Below, piece by piece: positions 1-7,944 of a stretch of 64,000 bases of DNA. Below the pieces are notes generated by a model, which saw only the letters and a list, made by a program, of their open reading frames with translations, was not told where the DNA came from and made no database searches. Each line of letters begins with the position of its first letter. Position 1 is the stretch's first letter. The stretch covers positions 1 to 64,000 of the forward strand of contig NZ_JASXSH010000011.1 of NCBI RefSeq assembly GCF_030315745.1, written 5' to 3'. The position numbers and the translations under genes are program-made. The DNA comes from Gordonia heveisoli. Its GTDB lineage: Bacteria > Actinomycetota > Actinomycetes > Mycobacteriales > Mycobacteriaceae.

Positions 1-185
1 CCCGCGAGGGGGAGCCGTCGGTCGTCGACCTCGCCGCCATCGGGTCGGCGGCATCGGTGACCAGGCAGTTGCGGCGCTATCTCGACGCCGGGGCCACCGC
101 GGTGGGGCTCAGCCCACTTCGGAGCGAGCCGGGAGATCTCGAGGCGTTGTGGGAGGTCGCCGCCGGCCTCGACTCGGCCGTGTGA
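1..185 (+). CDS. C-terminal end of a probable luciferase-like (F420-type) oxidoreductase, partial
   Basis: Only the last 60 codons lie in the window. The frame is open from base 3 to a TGA at 183-185. The visible end reads RRYLDAGATAVGLSPL and then a short acidic helix. This resembles the closing strand and helix of luciferase-like monooxygenase TIM barrels, many of which use F420 in actinobacteria. The catalytic part lies upstream of the window, so the family call rests on this short match alone and other TIM-barrel enzymes remain possible. A tRNA gene with its own promoter follows about 140 bases downstream. Confidence 0.45.
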   Translation, partial: REGEPSVVDLAAIGSAASVTRQLRRYLDAGATAVGLSPLRSEPGDLEALWEVAAGLDSAV

Positions 186-262
186 GGAGCGCCCGCGGAG
201 ATCCTCGGGCCAGGGGTGGAGCGCGGGGTTCACGCGGGTGCCGCCAGGGTACGAGCGTGCTT

Positions 263-292
263 TTGCCGATCGGTAGGGGGAAGGACTAGATT
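263..292 (+). promoter_or_regulatory. Probable promoter of the tRNA-Val gene
   Basis: A -35-like TTGCCG at 263-268 and a -10-like TAGATT at 287-292 are separated by 18 bases and end 34 bases before the mature tRNA. The spacing and motifs fit a housekeeping sigma factor. This is a motif match without experimental support. Confidence 0.45.
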
Positions 293-326
293 CGTGACTT
301 GGTCCGTCCAGTTCACCGGCCGGCAC

Positions 327-401
327 GCGCGTATAGCTCAGCGGTAGAGCTCTGGTCTTACACACCAGCGGTCAGGGGTTCGAATCCCTTTGCGCGCACC
401 A
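327..401 (+). tRNA. tRNA-Val (anticodon TAC)
   Basis: The sequence folds into a complete cloverleaf. The acceptor arm pairs GCGCGTA at 327-333 with TGCGCGC at 391-397, the anticodon stem is CTGGT/ACCAG around loop CTTACAC, and the T loop is TTCGAAT. The middle of the anticodon loop is TAC, which reads valine GTA and related codons. The 3' CCA is encoded at 399-401. The gene stands alone, with no second tRNA nearby. tRNA 3' ends are common integration sites, and the next 500 bases hold gene debris. Confidence 0.95.
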
Positions 402-909
402 CATAGCGGTGCAGGTAGGAGCCAGTTTCCTCGACCGCGGCCATATCGGAACCACCGACGCCGTTCCTCGACAGTCTGACCGAGACGGGATGACCGGCGG
501 GCGCCCGGGGGGTGCTCTACGAGATCCGCCAGGACGGCGAAAAAGTCGGGACGCCCCAGACGTCGCTACCCCGGCCGTTCAATGGTCCTGTTATTTCAAG
601 GCTTGGCCAGGATGCGCCCAAGGCGTCCCGCAGTCTAGGGTACTCCCGGCGTCGACAACGATCCGACTCACAACCGATGCAAAGCGTCCCGCTTCCGCAC
701 ATAGGTGACCGCCGTATAGCGGTGAGGCGCCGCCCCTGCCGATCGTGTCGTCGCAATCGACGGCGGGCCGTGGTTCGTCCGTCGGCGCCTCCAGCGCCTC
801 GACGACACCGGGATCATCGAGACGATTACCAAGCGGCCGTTGCGTTTTCGGCTCACCGATCGGGGCGCGTCGCTCCTCGAACCGGGTGGGCAGTGATTCC
901 CCCAGGTGG
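402..909. other. Stretch without an intact gene, between tRNA-Val and the WYL regulator
   Basis: No complete gene is visible in this 508-base stretch. One frame on the plus strand at 726-896 looks like the tail of a real protein and is listed separately. Another short plus-strand frame near 510-560 has protein-like composition for about 20 codons (VLYEIRQDGEKVG) and then loses it. Long open frames here on both strands have scrambled, Arg/Pro/Ser-rich composition and are not credible. The stretch looks like decayed coding DNA behind a tRNA. Confidence 0.5.
726..896 (+). pseudogene. C-terminal remnant of a winged-helix-like protein
   Basis: The frame follows a stop at 723-725 and ends in TGA at 894-896, giving 56 codons with strong GC3 bias like real genes here. 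The product contains LDDTGIIETITKRPLRFRLT followed by DRGASLLEPGGQ. This reads like a recognition helix, a beta wing and a final helix of a winged-helix domain. There is no ATG, GTG or TTG near the start of the frame, and the sequence upstream is closed in this frame, so the gene has lost its 5' part. The parent family cannot be named from this piece. It lies convergent to the WYL regulator. Confidence 0.4.
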
Positions 910-1890
910 TCAGCCCGTCTGCCCGGCCCGTCGGTAGCGGGCGGCGGCCCGTTCGTGAAATGCGGCGACCTCGGCGCATTCGGCGCGCAATTCGACGGGG
1001 GACAGGACGTCGAAGTCGGCGTCGAAGGCGTACAGCCAGCGGGCGATCGAGGTGAGCGACTTGCCGTACAGGGTCAGCTCGCAGGAGGTGTCGTCGCCGG
1101 CCTCGACGCTGCCCCAACTGGCATGGACCATCGAGGCCACGGCACCGAGCGGCGCATGGACCCGGACGTGTGCCGCTGCCTGGCGGGACACCTCGCCGAG
1201 GGTGCGTGCCAGATAGGCGGCGGCACCACCCTCGGGGAGCTCGCGCGGACTGAACCGGGGGCCGGTGGGGATCTTCGGTGTCATCCGGTCCACCCGGAAG
1301 GATCGCCAGTCTTCGCGATGGATATCCCAACACAGCAGGTACCAGCGGTAGCCGTTGCGCACCAGCCGATATGGCTCCACCTCGCGCCGGCTCTCGACAC
1401 CCTCGCGGGTGACGTAGTCGAAGCGGAGGCGTTCGCCGCGGTGGCATGCGGTGGCGATGTCGGTCAGCGTCGACGACGACACCGACGACTGGTCGTACTG
1501 GCGGGGGACGGCCTCCACCCGCAGCGTGTCGAGCCGGTGACGCAGCCGCGACGGCATGACCTGGCGCAGCTTGGTCAGCGCACCCGCGGACGCCTCGGCC
1601 ATGTCGGTGACCGATCCGGTGGTGACGGCGTCGAGTCCGAGGGCCACCGCGAGAACCTCCTGATCGTCGAGCAGCAGCGGAGGCATCTCGGCGCCCGCGC
1701 CCAGACGGTAGCCGCCGCCGACCCCGACGGTCGCCTCCACCGGATAGCCGAGTTCACGCAGCTTGTCGACGTCGCGCCGGACGGTGCGGGTGGTGATGTG
1801 CAGGCGTTGGGCCAGCTCGTTACCCGACCAGTCGCGTCGCGTCTGCAATAGCGACAACAACGACAGGAGCCGGGCCGAGGTTTCGAGCAT
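910..1890 (-). CDS. WYL-domain transcriptional regulator (DeoR-like HTH)
   Basis: 326 residues. Residues about 4-62 form an HTH_11-type winged helix (ELAQRLHITTRTVRRDVDKL, then LGYPVEAT and GGGYRLG). A WYL domain follows around 140-225 (RLRFDYVTREGVESRREVEPYRLVRNG, then WYLLCWDIHREDWRSFRVDRM), with the C-terminal WCX extension at the end. WYL proteins sense ligands or nucleic acid and repress or activate neighbouring genes; the ligand here is unknown. I chose the ATG at 1888-1890 because the family starts at MLETSARLL; an open frame extends 14 codons further upstream. The gene stands alone, reading toward the tRNA debris, with the secreted esterase gene behind it on the same strand. Confidence 0.85.
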   Translation of the reverse strand: MLETSARLLSLLSLLQTRRDWSGNELAQRLHITTRTVRRDVDKLRELGYPVEATVGVGGGYRLGAGAEMPPLLLDDQEVLAVALGLDAVTTGSVTDMAEASAGALTKLRQVMPSRLRHRLDTLRVEAVPRQYDQSSVSSSTLTDIATACHRGERLRFDYVTREGVESRREVEPYRLVRNGYRWYLLCWDIHREDWRSFRVDRMTPKIPTGPRFSPRELPEGGAAAYLARTLGEVSRQAAAHVRVHAPLGAVASMVHASWGSVEAGDDTSCELTLYGKSLTSIARWLYAFDADFDVLSPVELRAECAEVAAFHERAAARYRRAGQTG

Positions 1891-1946
1891 GCGTCCATGG
1901 TGCCCCACCCCGCGGACAGTTTCGGTCCGCATTGTGGGGTCCGGGA

Positions 1947-2933
1947 TCAGCTACCCGACCCGCCCCACTGTGCGTGCGCGGAGAAGAACCGCCAGATGAC
2001 CGCGGTACTCGACGTCAGTTCGCTGCTGCCGGTGCTGACCGAACCGAACGGGGAGGTGTCGATCAGTGCGGGCCAGCGGTGGGTGCCACCGTTGATCCGG
2101 TAGTGCACCACCTCGTGTCCGAGTGCCGAGCACAATGGCCACGACATCCGATCAACCGAAGGTCCGGTCGCGACCGTGAGAGGCGTCGAGACACATCCGG
2201 CGGCACGAGTCCACATACCCAGCCATTGTGAGACCGCCAGATAGCGCTCGCCGAAGCGGCGTCCGCCGTTGTAGTGGATCGTGCCGTCGGCGGTGCCGTG
2301 AAAGTCGATGACCGACGCGGGTCGCGGACGGCAGCCGGCGATGGTGCGCGTGTAGACCGCTCCGTTGACGACCGCGAAGGCGGCGAACTGTCCGGGCATC
2401 CGGCAGGCGAGCAGCATCGTCAGACCACCGCCGTTGGATCGGCCGAGGACGAAGGTGCGGCCGGGATCGACACACAGCCGGGCCCGGACATCGGTGAGGA
2501 TCGCTCGGGTGAAGCCGATGTCGTCCGACCGAGGGGACGAATACGGCGCGCCCTGCCAGGCCGGTGTGCCGCCCACGCCACGCAATGCTTCGGGGTAGAC
2601 GACGATCGCGGGTAGTTTCGACAATCCGGTATAGCGCTCGAAGCTGACGTTGCGTTCGCCGTGGCCGTGAAAGGCGAGGACCAGCGGTCGCGGACCGATC
2701 CCGACCGGCACATGAATCCGATACGAACGTTCCACTCCGGCCACCCGAAGAGTGCGCACGGCCGACCCGGGATGCAGTCCGTCGAGCCGAGTGCAGTTGC
2801 CCGCCTGGTAGATCGGTGAGTTCGTCGTCGCGCGGGCGGGCGCGGACGCCGCCCACGACGCCGAGCCGACGAGGATCGAGGCCACCGCGATCACAGCGCA
2901 CCACAGCGCCGCACCAGTCTTCTGCACGCGCAA
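1947..2933 (-). CDS. Secreted polyhydroxybutyrate-depolymerase/feruloyl-esterase-like hydrolase
   Basis: 328 residues with a clear Sec signal peptide (hydrophobic core about residues 9-28, likely cleavage after an Ala-X-Ala near residue 34). The mature part is an alpha/beta hydrolase of the LpqC / CE1 esterase type. It has an oxyanion region LAFHGHGE near residue 86, the nucleophile elbow GRSNGGG with Ser166, an acid region VIDFHGTADGTIHY near 215, and a C-terminal GGTHRWP holding the likely catalytic His. Several cysteines suggest disulfides in the exported enzyme. There is no lipobox, so it is probably secreted rather than lipid-anchored. The true substrate (polyester, aryl ester or lipid) cannot be read from sequence. 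It is transcribed divergently from the gene at 3060. Confidence 0.8.
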   Translation of the reverse strand: MRVQKTGAALWCAVIAVASILVGSASWAASAPARATTNSPIYQAGNCTRLDGLHPGSAVRTLRVAGVERSYRIHVPVGIGPRPLVLAFHGHGERNVSFERYTGLSKLPAIVVYPEALRGVGGTPAWQGAPYSSPRSDDIGFTRAILTDVRARLCVDPGRTFVLGRSNGGGLTMLLACRMPGQFAAFAVVNGAVYTRTIAGCRPRPASVIDFHGTADGTIHYNGGRRFGERYLAVSQWLGMWTRAAGCVSTPLTVATGPSVDRMSWPLCSALGHEVVHYRINGGTHRWPALIDTSPFGSVSTGSSELTSSTAVIWRFFSAHAQWGGSGS

Positions 2934-3059
2934 TAGCGTAAGTCCTGATCGCGGCCGCCGCCCGGGCGGTCGGGAAACCGTCGATGCCCGCCGAACGCCG
3001 CAGCCCCGGCGCTACGGTGGGGATGACCACCGCCCGCGCGTCCCGCGAGGAGATCTCCG

Positions 3060-3878
3060 ATGCCGATCACGCTGCCCGCCGCCCCGATCACCGAGGCGCT
3101 GACCGCGCAGTGGCGAACGATCCAGACGCTGGCCGAGGCGCTCGACGAACGGCAGTGGCACACCCCGTCGGTGCTGCCCGGATGGTCGCAGGCCGACATC
3201 GTCGCCCACATCATCGGCACCGAGAGCCTGCTCGCCGGCCGATCGGTCGACCCCGTTCCCGACGCACCCGCCGCCGACCACGTCCGCAACCCGATCGGCG
3301 AACTCAACGAGAACTGGGTGCAGCACTTCCGTGACCAGTCACGCGCCCAGGTACTGGCGGCGCTGGACGAGATCCTCCAGGTGCGGACCGCCGCGTTGAC
3401 GGCCATGAGTCAGCAGCAATTCGACGAACCGACCGTCACCCCGGCGGGCCCGGACACCTACGGCCGGTTCATGCGGATCAGGATCTTCGACTGCTGGATG
3501 CACGAGATCGACCTCCGTGACGTCCTCGACGGTTCGGTGCCTGCCGATCCGAACCCGGCGCGGTGGGCCGTCGATGAGATCGCCACCTCGCTGCCCTTCG
3601 TCGTCGGTAAGCGGGCCGGGATGCCGAGCGGAACACGGGTGCTGTTCGAGATCACCGGTCTGGCCGCCCGCACAGTCCGAGTCGAGGTCGGTGACCGCGC
3701 TGCCATCGTCGACGCGTTCGGCGACGGGGACCGAGCAGATGTCACGCTGACCGTGGACACCGTCGACTTCGCCCGGCTGGTCGGCGGACGCCGTGGCGCC
3801 GACCCGGGGACCGTCGACATCGCCGGAGATCGGGCGCGGGGCGAACGGATCGTCGGCGTCCTCGACTATGTGATCTGA
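3060..3878 (+). CDS. Maleylpyruvate isomerase-type / mycothiol-dependent DinB-like protein
   Basis: 272 residues with the MDMPI arrangement (TIGR03083-type). An N-terminal DinB-like four-helix part carries LPGWSQADIVAHIIGTE with His50 and Glu54 as likely metal ligands, and the second conserved block is FDCWMHEIDLRD near residue 145. A C-terminal alpha/beta domain (SCP2-like) contains VDTVDFARLVGGRR. Family members use mycothiol with a divalent metal for isomerase or transferase reactions, but most paralogues have no known substrate. The ATG at 3060 follows AGGAGATCTCCG, giving a good ribosome site. The last codons and stop lie inside the first unit of a 16-bp tandem repeat. Confidence 0.75.
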   Translation: MPITLPAAPITEALTAQWRTIQTLAEALDERQWHTPSVLPGWSQADIVAHIIGTESLLAGRSVDPVPDAPAADHVRNPIGELNENWVQHFRDQSRAQVLAALDEILQVRTAALTAMSQQQFDEPTVTPAGPDTYGRFMRIRIFDCWMHEIDLRDVLDGSVPADPNPARWAVDEIATSLPFVVGKRAGMPSGTRVLFEITGLAARTVRVEVGDRAAIVDAFGDGDRADVTLTVDTVDFARLVGGRRGADPGTVDIAGDRARGERIVGVLDYVI

Positions 3879-3918
3879 CGGTTATCTGATCTGGCGGCTA
3901 GGTGATCTGGCGGCTGTG
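3871..3918. repeat. Three 16-bp tandem repeats spanning the stop codon of the DinB-like gene
   Basis: Units at 3871-3886, 3887-3902 and 3903-3918 all start TGATCTG(A/G)CGG(T/C)T. A degenerate fourth copy (TGAGCTGGGG) follows at 3919. The first unit contains the gene's final codons and its TGA stop at 3876-3878, so the repeats look like local duplication of the coding end. They are short, imperfect and have no spacers. Confidence 0.75.
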
Positions 3919-3999
3919 TGAGCTGGGGCCGTCGACCGCGGTGCGAACGCATGTGCGAGCCGAGTTCACCTGTGCGACGGAGTGATTCACTGGCGAGAA

Positions 4000-4896
4000 T
4001 CAGGTGTCGTCTGGGCGGACGACACCGAGGTCGTGATCGAGCAACGCGACGGTACCGAAGTCCCGGGCAGCCCGGCCGGCGACGACGTGTGCGGGTAGTG
4101 GGTCGCTGAGGAGGCGGCGGACCAGTGCCGGGGATGCCTCCAGCGGGCCGTCGCTGCCCACCAGCACCACATTTCCGACGCGGCGGCCCTTGAGCATCGC
4201 CGGATCGGCGATCAGCATGACGTTGTCGAAGACCGATGCGATGGTCGCCGCCTCGGCCCGCGCCAGTGCCAAGTTCCGGCCGTCGCCGCAGTTGGCCAGG
4301 TACAGCCCGCCCGGCGCCAGGACGTCGTGCACGCTGCGGGTGAACTCGACGGTGGTCAGATGAACCGGCGCTCGGTCGCCGACGAAAGCGTCGCGCACCA
4401 CCACATCGCGGCTGGCGGGGGAGAGTCCGGCGGTCACGGCGCGGGCGTCGCCGACCCGGATGCGCAGCAGCGGGGCCCGGGGCAGATCGAACCACTCGCG
4501 GACCAGCCGGGCGAGTTCGGCGTCGATCTCCACCGCCACCTGGCGGGCCTGTGCATAGCGGTCGGCGAGGTAGCGGGCCAGCGCACAGGCCGCACCACCC
4601 AGATGCAGCACCCGCAGGTGGTCGTCGGGGGCATGGCGCTCATCGATGACCGCGGCCATCTGACGCAGATACTCGAAGTCGAGGAGCCCCGGATCGTCGG
4701 GATCGATATGCGAACTGTGCGCGCCGTTGATCGTCAGCAGCCAGCCACCGGCGATCGGGTCGGGGGTCAGCTCGGCGATGCCGCTGTCGATCGGGTGGCG
4801 TCCGGCAACCGGACCGCCGACCGAGGCCGCCGAGGACTTCGTTCGCGACGGCTTCTTCGGAGCGGATCGGGGCGCGGGCGGCTTCTTGCGGGACAT
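4000..4896 (-). CDS. Spermidine synthase-like SAM-dependent methyltransferase fold protein
   Basis: 298 residues. The first 30 are a Lys/Pro/Ser-rich tail. A small beta region (WLLTINGAHSSHIDPDDPG) precedes a Rossmann core: motif I is VLHLGGAACALARYLA near residues 96-110, an acidic strand end VAVEID is near 120-124, RIRVGDARA is near 146, and VVVRDAF near 166 stands where polyamine synthases hold catalytic Asp. It belongs to the spermidine synthase-like actinobacterial family, but the residues that bind putrescine are not convincing. It may instead methylate or bind another substrate. Transcription is divergent from cobD. Confidence 0.7.
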   Translation of the reverse strand: MSRKKPPAPRSAPKKPSRTKSSAASVGGPVAGRHPIDSGIAELTPDPIAGGWLLTINGAHSSHIDPDDPGLLDFEYLRQMAAVIDERHAPDDHLRVLHLGGAACALARYLADRYAQARQVAVEIDAELARLVREWFDLPRAPLLRIRVGDARAVTAGLSPASRDVVVRDAFVGDRAPVHLTTVEFTRSVHDVLAPGGLYLANCGDGRNLALARAEAATIASVFDNVMLIADPAMLKGRRVGNVVLVGSDGPLEASPALVRRLLSDPLPAHVVAGRAARDFGTVALLDHDLGVVRPDDT

Positions 4897-4958
4897 CGTT
4901 GGTCAAGTCTGGCATGCGCGCGAGGGCGCCGCGGCGTGCGGTCGCTACGATCGGCGGC

Positions 4959-5939
4959 GTGCCTGCCCTCCCGCGCCCCGAGCGCCGCTACTCCCGCGCC
5001 GGTGCGACCGCGGTCGGGCTGGTGGTGGGCTATCTGGCCGATCGCGGGTTCGCCGATCCGCGCCGGTGGCATCCGGTCGCCGGATTCGGGCGCGCAGCCG
5101 GTGCGCTCGAAAGTCGCTACCACCGCGATTCGCGGTGGGCGGGAGCCGGATACGTCGCGGTGACGGCCGGTACCGCAACGATGCTGGCGGTCGGGGTCGA
5201 CCGGCTGCGTATGGGCTGGATGTTGCGCGTGGCGACGACCGCGGTGACCACCTGGGCGGTCCTCGGCGGTACGTCGTTGTGCCGGGTCGGCGAGCAGATG
5301 GCCGATGCGCTGGACTCCGACGACATCGCGGCCGCCCGCGCACTGGTGCCCAGCCTGTGCGCCCGCGACCCAAACTCCCTCGATGCGGACGGGATCTGCC
5401 GTGCCGCAGTCGAATCGATCGCCGAGAACACCTCCGATGCGACGGTCGGCCCGCTGATCTGGGGTGGCCTGGCCGGGTTGGGCGGGCTGGTCGGCTATCG
5501 CGCGCTCAACACCCTCGACGCGATGGTCGGGTATCGCAGTCCACGCCATCTGCGATTCGGATGGGCGGCCGCGCGCGCCGACGATGCGGTGAATCTGCTG
5601 CCCGCGCGGGTGGCCGGACTGGCTACCGTCGCCGTCGGCGGAGCACCCCGAGAAACCATCGCGATCTGGCGACGCGACGCGGCCGCACATCCGAGCCCCA
5701 ACGCCGGCGTCGTGGAGTCGAGCTTCGCCGGTGCTCTCGGTGTCCGGCTCGGCGGACGCACCGTCTACCGGTATGCGGTCGAGGAGCGTCCGACGCTGGG
5801 TGACGGCCTGCCGCCGAGTACCGCGGACCTGCGCGCTGCCGTCGACCTGTCGCGGCGGGTGCAGACCGCATCGCTGGTCACCGCGACCGGGGTGCTCGCC
5901 GCGCGGACGTGGTGGCTCAGCCGCCGTAGCGCTCGCTGA
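4959..5939 (+). CDS. cobD: Cobalamin biosynthesis protein CobD/CbiB (adenosylcobinamide-phosphate synthase)
   Basis: 326 residues. CobD joins aminopropanol (or its phosphate) to adenosylcobyric acid in the membrane. Visible family signs are the N-terminal GLVVGYLADRGFADPRRWHPV with the conserved HPV, CRAAVESIAENTSDATVGPL near the middle, ALNTLDAMVGYRSPRHLRFGWAAARADDAVNLLPAR, and AAHPSPNAGVVESSFAGALGVRLGG. Four to five hydrophobic segments are consistent with an integral membrane enzyme. I chose the GTG at 4959 rather than an ATG at 4899, because the earlier start would sit only 2 bases from the divergent gene at 4896 and adds a non-conserved Arg-rich leader. In this window cobC, cobS and cobU-cobT provide further steps of the same late pathway. 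Confidence 0.9.
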   Translation: MPALPRPERRYSRAGATAVGLVVGYLADRGFADPRRWHPVAGFGRAAGALESRYHRDSRWAGAGYVAVTAGTATMLAVGVDRLRMGWMLRVATTAVTTWAVLGGTSLCRVGEQMADALDSDDIAAARALVPSLCARDPNSLDADGICRAAVESIAENTSDATVGPLIWGGLAGLGGLVGYRALNTLDAMVGYRSPRHLRFGWAAARADDAVNLLPARVAGLATVAVGGAPRETIAIWRRDAAAHPSPNAGVVESSFAGALGVRLGGRTVYRYAVEERPTLGDGLPPSTADLRAAVDLSRRVQTASLVTATGVLAARTWWLSRRSAR

Positions 5940-6873
5940 GCTTGTCGCGGACCCCGACGGCGGGTTCGGCCGCGGCGGGACCGCTGCCGATCTGACCGAC
6001 CTGCCGACTGCCCGACGTCATACCCGCCTCACGTAGGTCGTGTTTCGCCTGCCGCCTGCGGTCGGATCGGGCAGGCACCTGGACGGCTTCGTCGCCCCGA
6101 CCGGGGTCGGCCCCGGACGTCGCGGCCTTGGTTGCGGCGGCCGCCTTGCGGCGCCGATGCCGGATCTCGGAGAACAGGAAGTAGCCGGCACCCAGGGGTG
6201 CCATGATCCCGAAGGCCAGCCACTGCAGCCCATAGGACAGATACGGTCCCGAGTCGAGCTGGGGAAGCGGGATCTCGCCGAGCGATCCGGGCTGATTCGG
6301 AGATAGCTGCAGGTAGAACTGGTCGAGTGCCACGCCGGTCGCCCGGGAGATCTCGGCGGGATCGATGGAATAGACCGCGGTCCGGTCGCCTTCGCGATGG
6401 GCGCCGCGGCCCGCGGTGGTCCCTTCGGCGGCCCGGATGCGCGCGGTGATGGTGACCTGGCCGTCGGGGGTGGCAGGCACTGCCGGGGTCGCGCCGTTCT
6501 CGGGTCGGACGTATCCGCGGTTGACGGCGATCACCCGGTTGCCGCCTGCGACCGCGAAGGGCACGACGACTTCGGTCGCGGGGCGTTCCTCGACGTTGCG
6601 CAACCGCACGAGTACCTGGTCCTGCGGCAGGAAGTGGCCGCTGACGAGGACTTCATGCCATTCGTGCGACGGGACGAAACGGCCGTCGGGTGCCAGCTCG
6701 GCCAGCGGCACGGGATCGGTGTCGACGGCTGCGCGGATCAGGTCGTTGCGCTCGTTGGTGGACGAGTTCTTGCCCAGCTGCCACGGTGCCAACAGGGTGA
6801 AGCAGGCGACCGCGAAGGCGATGACGACGACCCCGAGGGCGATCCACCCGGGACGAAGTATGACTCGCAGCAC
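5917..6873 (-). CDS. SURF1 family cytochrome oxidase assembly protein
   Basis: 318 residues. SURF1 proteins help build heme a-containing cytochrome c oxidase. The topology is typical: one transmembrane helix near residues 8-28 (GWIALGVVVIAFAVACFTLL), a periplasmic domain with WQLGKNSSTNERNDLI, WHEVLVSGHFLPQDQVLVRLR and RVIAVNRGYVRPE, and a second helix LQWLAFGIMAPLGAGYFLF. A charged cytoplasmic tail of about 80 residues follows and is longer than in many homologues. I chose the GTG at 6873 because GGAGG lies 8 bases upstream; longer frames add a basic, unconserved leader. The end overlaps cobD by 23 bases (convergent). The ctaC/ctaE/qcr genes it serves lie 45 kb away in this window. Confidence 0.85.
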   Translation of the reverse strand: MLRVILRPGWIALGVVVIAFAVACFTLLAPWQLGKNSSTNERNDLIRAAVDTDPVPLAELAPDGRFVPSHEWHEVLVSGHFLPQDQVLVRLRNVEERPATEVVVPFAVAGGNRVIAVNRGYVRPENGATPAVPATPDGQVTITARIRAAEGTTAGRGAHREGDRTAVYSIDPAEISRATGVALDQFYLQLSPNQPGSLGEIPLPQLDSGPYLSYGLQWLAFGIMAPLGAGYFLFSEIRHRRRKAAAATKAATSGADPGRGDEAVQVPARSDRRRQAKHDLREAGMTSGSRQVGQIGSGPAAAEPAVGVRDKLSERYGG

Positions 6874-6916
6874 GTGCACAGCCTCCACGTTACCCAGCGT
6901 GGGTACCGTGATCGGA

Positions 6917-7921
6917 ATGCGAGACTTCCTCTGCCGTCGCTGCGGCCAGCGCCTGTCCTTCGAGAACAGTTTGTGTCTGCATTGCACGAGCGCCCTGGGC
7001 TTCTGGCTCGACACCCGGTCGATCCACGTCCTCGACGAGGCCGGCCGGGTCGAGGTCGACGGTCAGCTACTTGAACGTTGTATGAACACCCAGGTCGCAC
7101 AGTGCAATTGGCTGGTTCCGTGGACCGGGATCCCGACGCTGTGCGCGTCGTGCCGCCTGACCCGCACCCGGCCGGGGGACTGGGATCAGGTCGCCCTGCC
7201 CGCCTACGGTCAGGCCGAGGCGGCCAAACGGCGCGTCATCCTCGAACTCGCCGAGCTCGGGTTGCCGATCCGCGGACGTGACGAAGATCCCGTCAATGGG
7301 CTCGCCTTCGACCTGCTGTCGAGCGCCCACGAGCCGGTCGTGACCGGGCACGCCAACGGGGTCATCACCCTGGACCTGGCCGAGGACGACGACGTGCACC
7401 GGGAGGCGATGCGCGTCGAACTCGCCGAACCCTACCGAACGGTGTTGGGCCATTTCCGGCATGAGATCGGCCACTACTACCAGCTCGTGCTCATCGACGA
7501 CGCCCGCAGGCCGGGTTTCGAGGAGCACTTCGGCAACCCCGACCTCGACTATCAGGCCGCGCTGGATCGGCACTACTCCGAGGGGGCTCCGCGCGGCTGG
7601 GAGCAGACATATGTGTCGTCGTACGCGACGATGCATCCGGCCGAGGACTTCGCCGAGACCTTCGCGCACTATCTGCACATCCGCGACACCCTGGATACCG
7701 CCGCGGCCTTTGCGATGGCGCCGTCGGGTTCGACGCTGGACAGTGTGCTGCCCGGCGACGTCGGGTTCGACCGGCTCATCGAATGGTGGCTGCCGCTGAC
7801 CTGGTCCCTCAACCAGATCAACCGGTCGATGGGCCACCCTGACCTCTACCCGTTCGTGCTGCCGAAGCCGGTGCTGGCGAAGATCCGGTTCGTACACAAC
7901 CTGGTGGCACCCGCCGAGTGA
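6917..7921 (+). CDS. Putative zinc-binding metallopeptidase (Peptidase_Mx / PF15887 type)
   Basis: 334 residues. The N-terminus carries a zinc-ribbon-like pair (CRRCG then CLHC) and a second one further in (CNWLVPW then CASCRL). The catalytic motif is HFRHEIGHYY, with HExxH at residues about 183-187, and a downstream MHPAEDFAETFAHYLHI supplies the third ligand region. These proteins are cytosolic zinc-dependent peptidases of unknown substrate and have no signal peptide. The ATG at 6917 begins exactly at the conserved MRDFLCRRCG; an in-frame open stretch of 167 codons upstream lies antisense to SURF1 and is not real. It is divergent from the SURF1 gene with a 43-base gap, so the two promoters must share it. 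Confidence 0.85.
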   Translation: MRDFLCRRCGQRLSFENSLCLHCTSALGFWLDTRSIHVLDEAGRVEVDGQLLERCMNTQVAQCNWLVPWTGIPTLCASCRLTRTRPGDWDQVALPAYGQAEAAKRRVILELAELGLPIRGRDEDPVNGLAFDLLSSAHEPVVTGHANGVITLDLAEDDDVHREAMRVELAEPYRTVLGHFRHEIGHYYQLVLIDDARRPGFEEHFGNPDLDYQAALDRHYSEGAPRGWEQTYVSSYATMHPAEDFAETFAHYLHIRDTLDTAAAFAMAPSGSTLDSVLPGDVGFDRLIEWWLPLTWSLNQINRSMGHPDLYPFVLPKPVLAKIRFVHNLVAPAE

Positions 7922-7944
7922 CCTGCGGTCTGGGTGCCCGGGCG

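Noticed and set aside
745-1851. 368-codon plus-strand frame opposite the WYL regulator
   Set aside because: The minus-strand WYL protein has clear HTH and WYL motifs; this frame has none.
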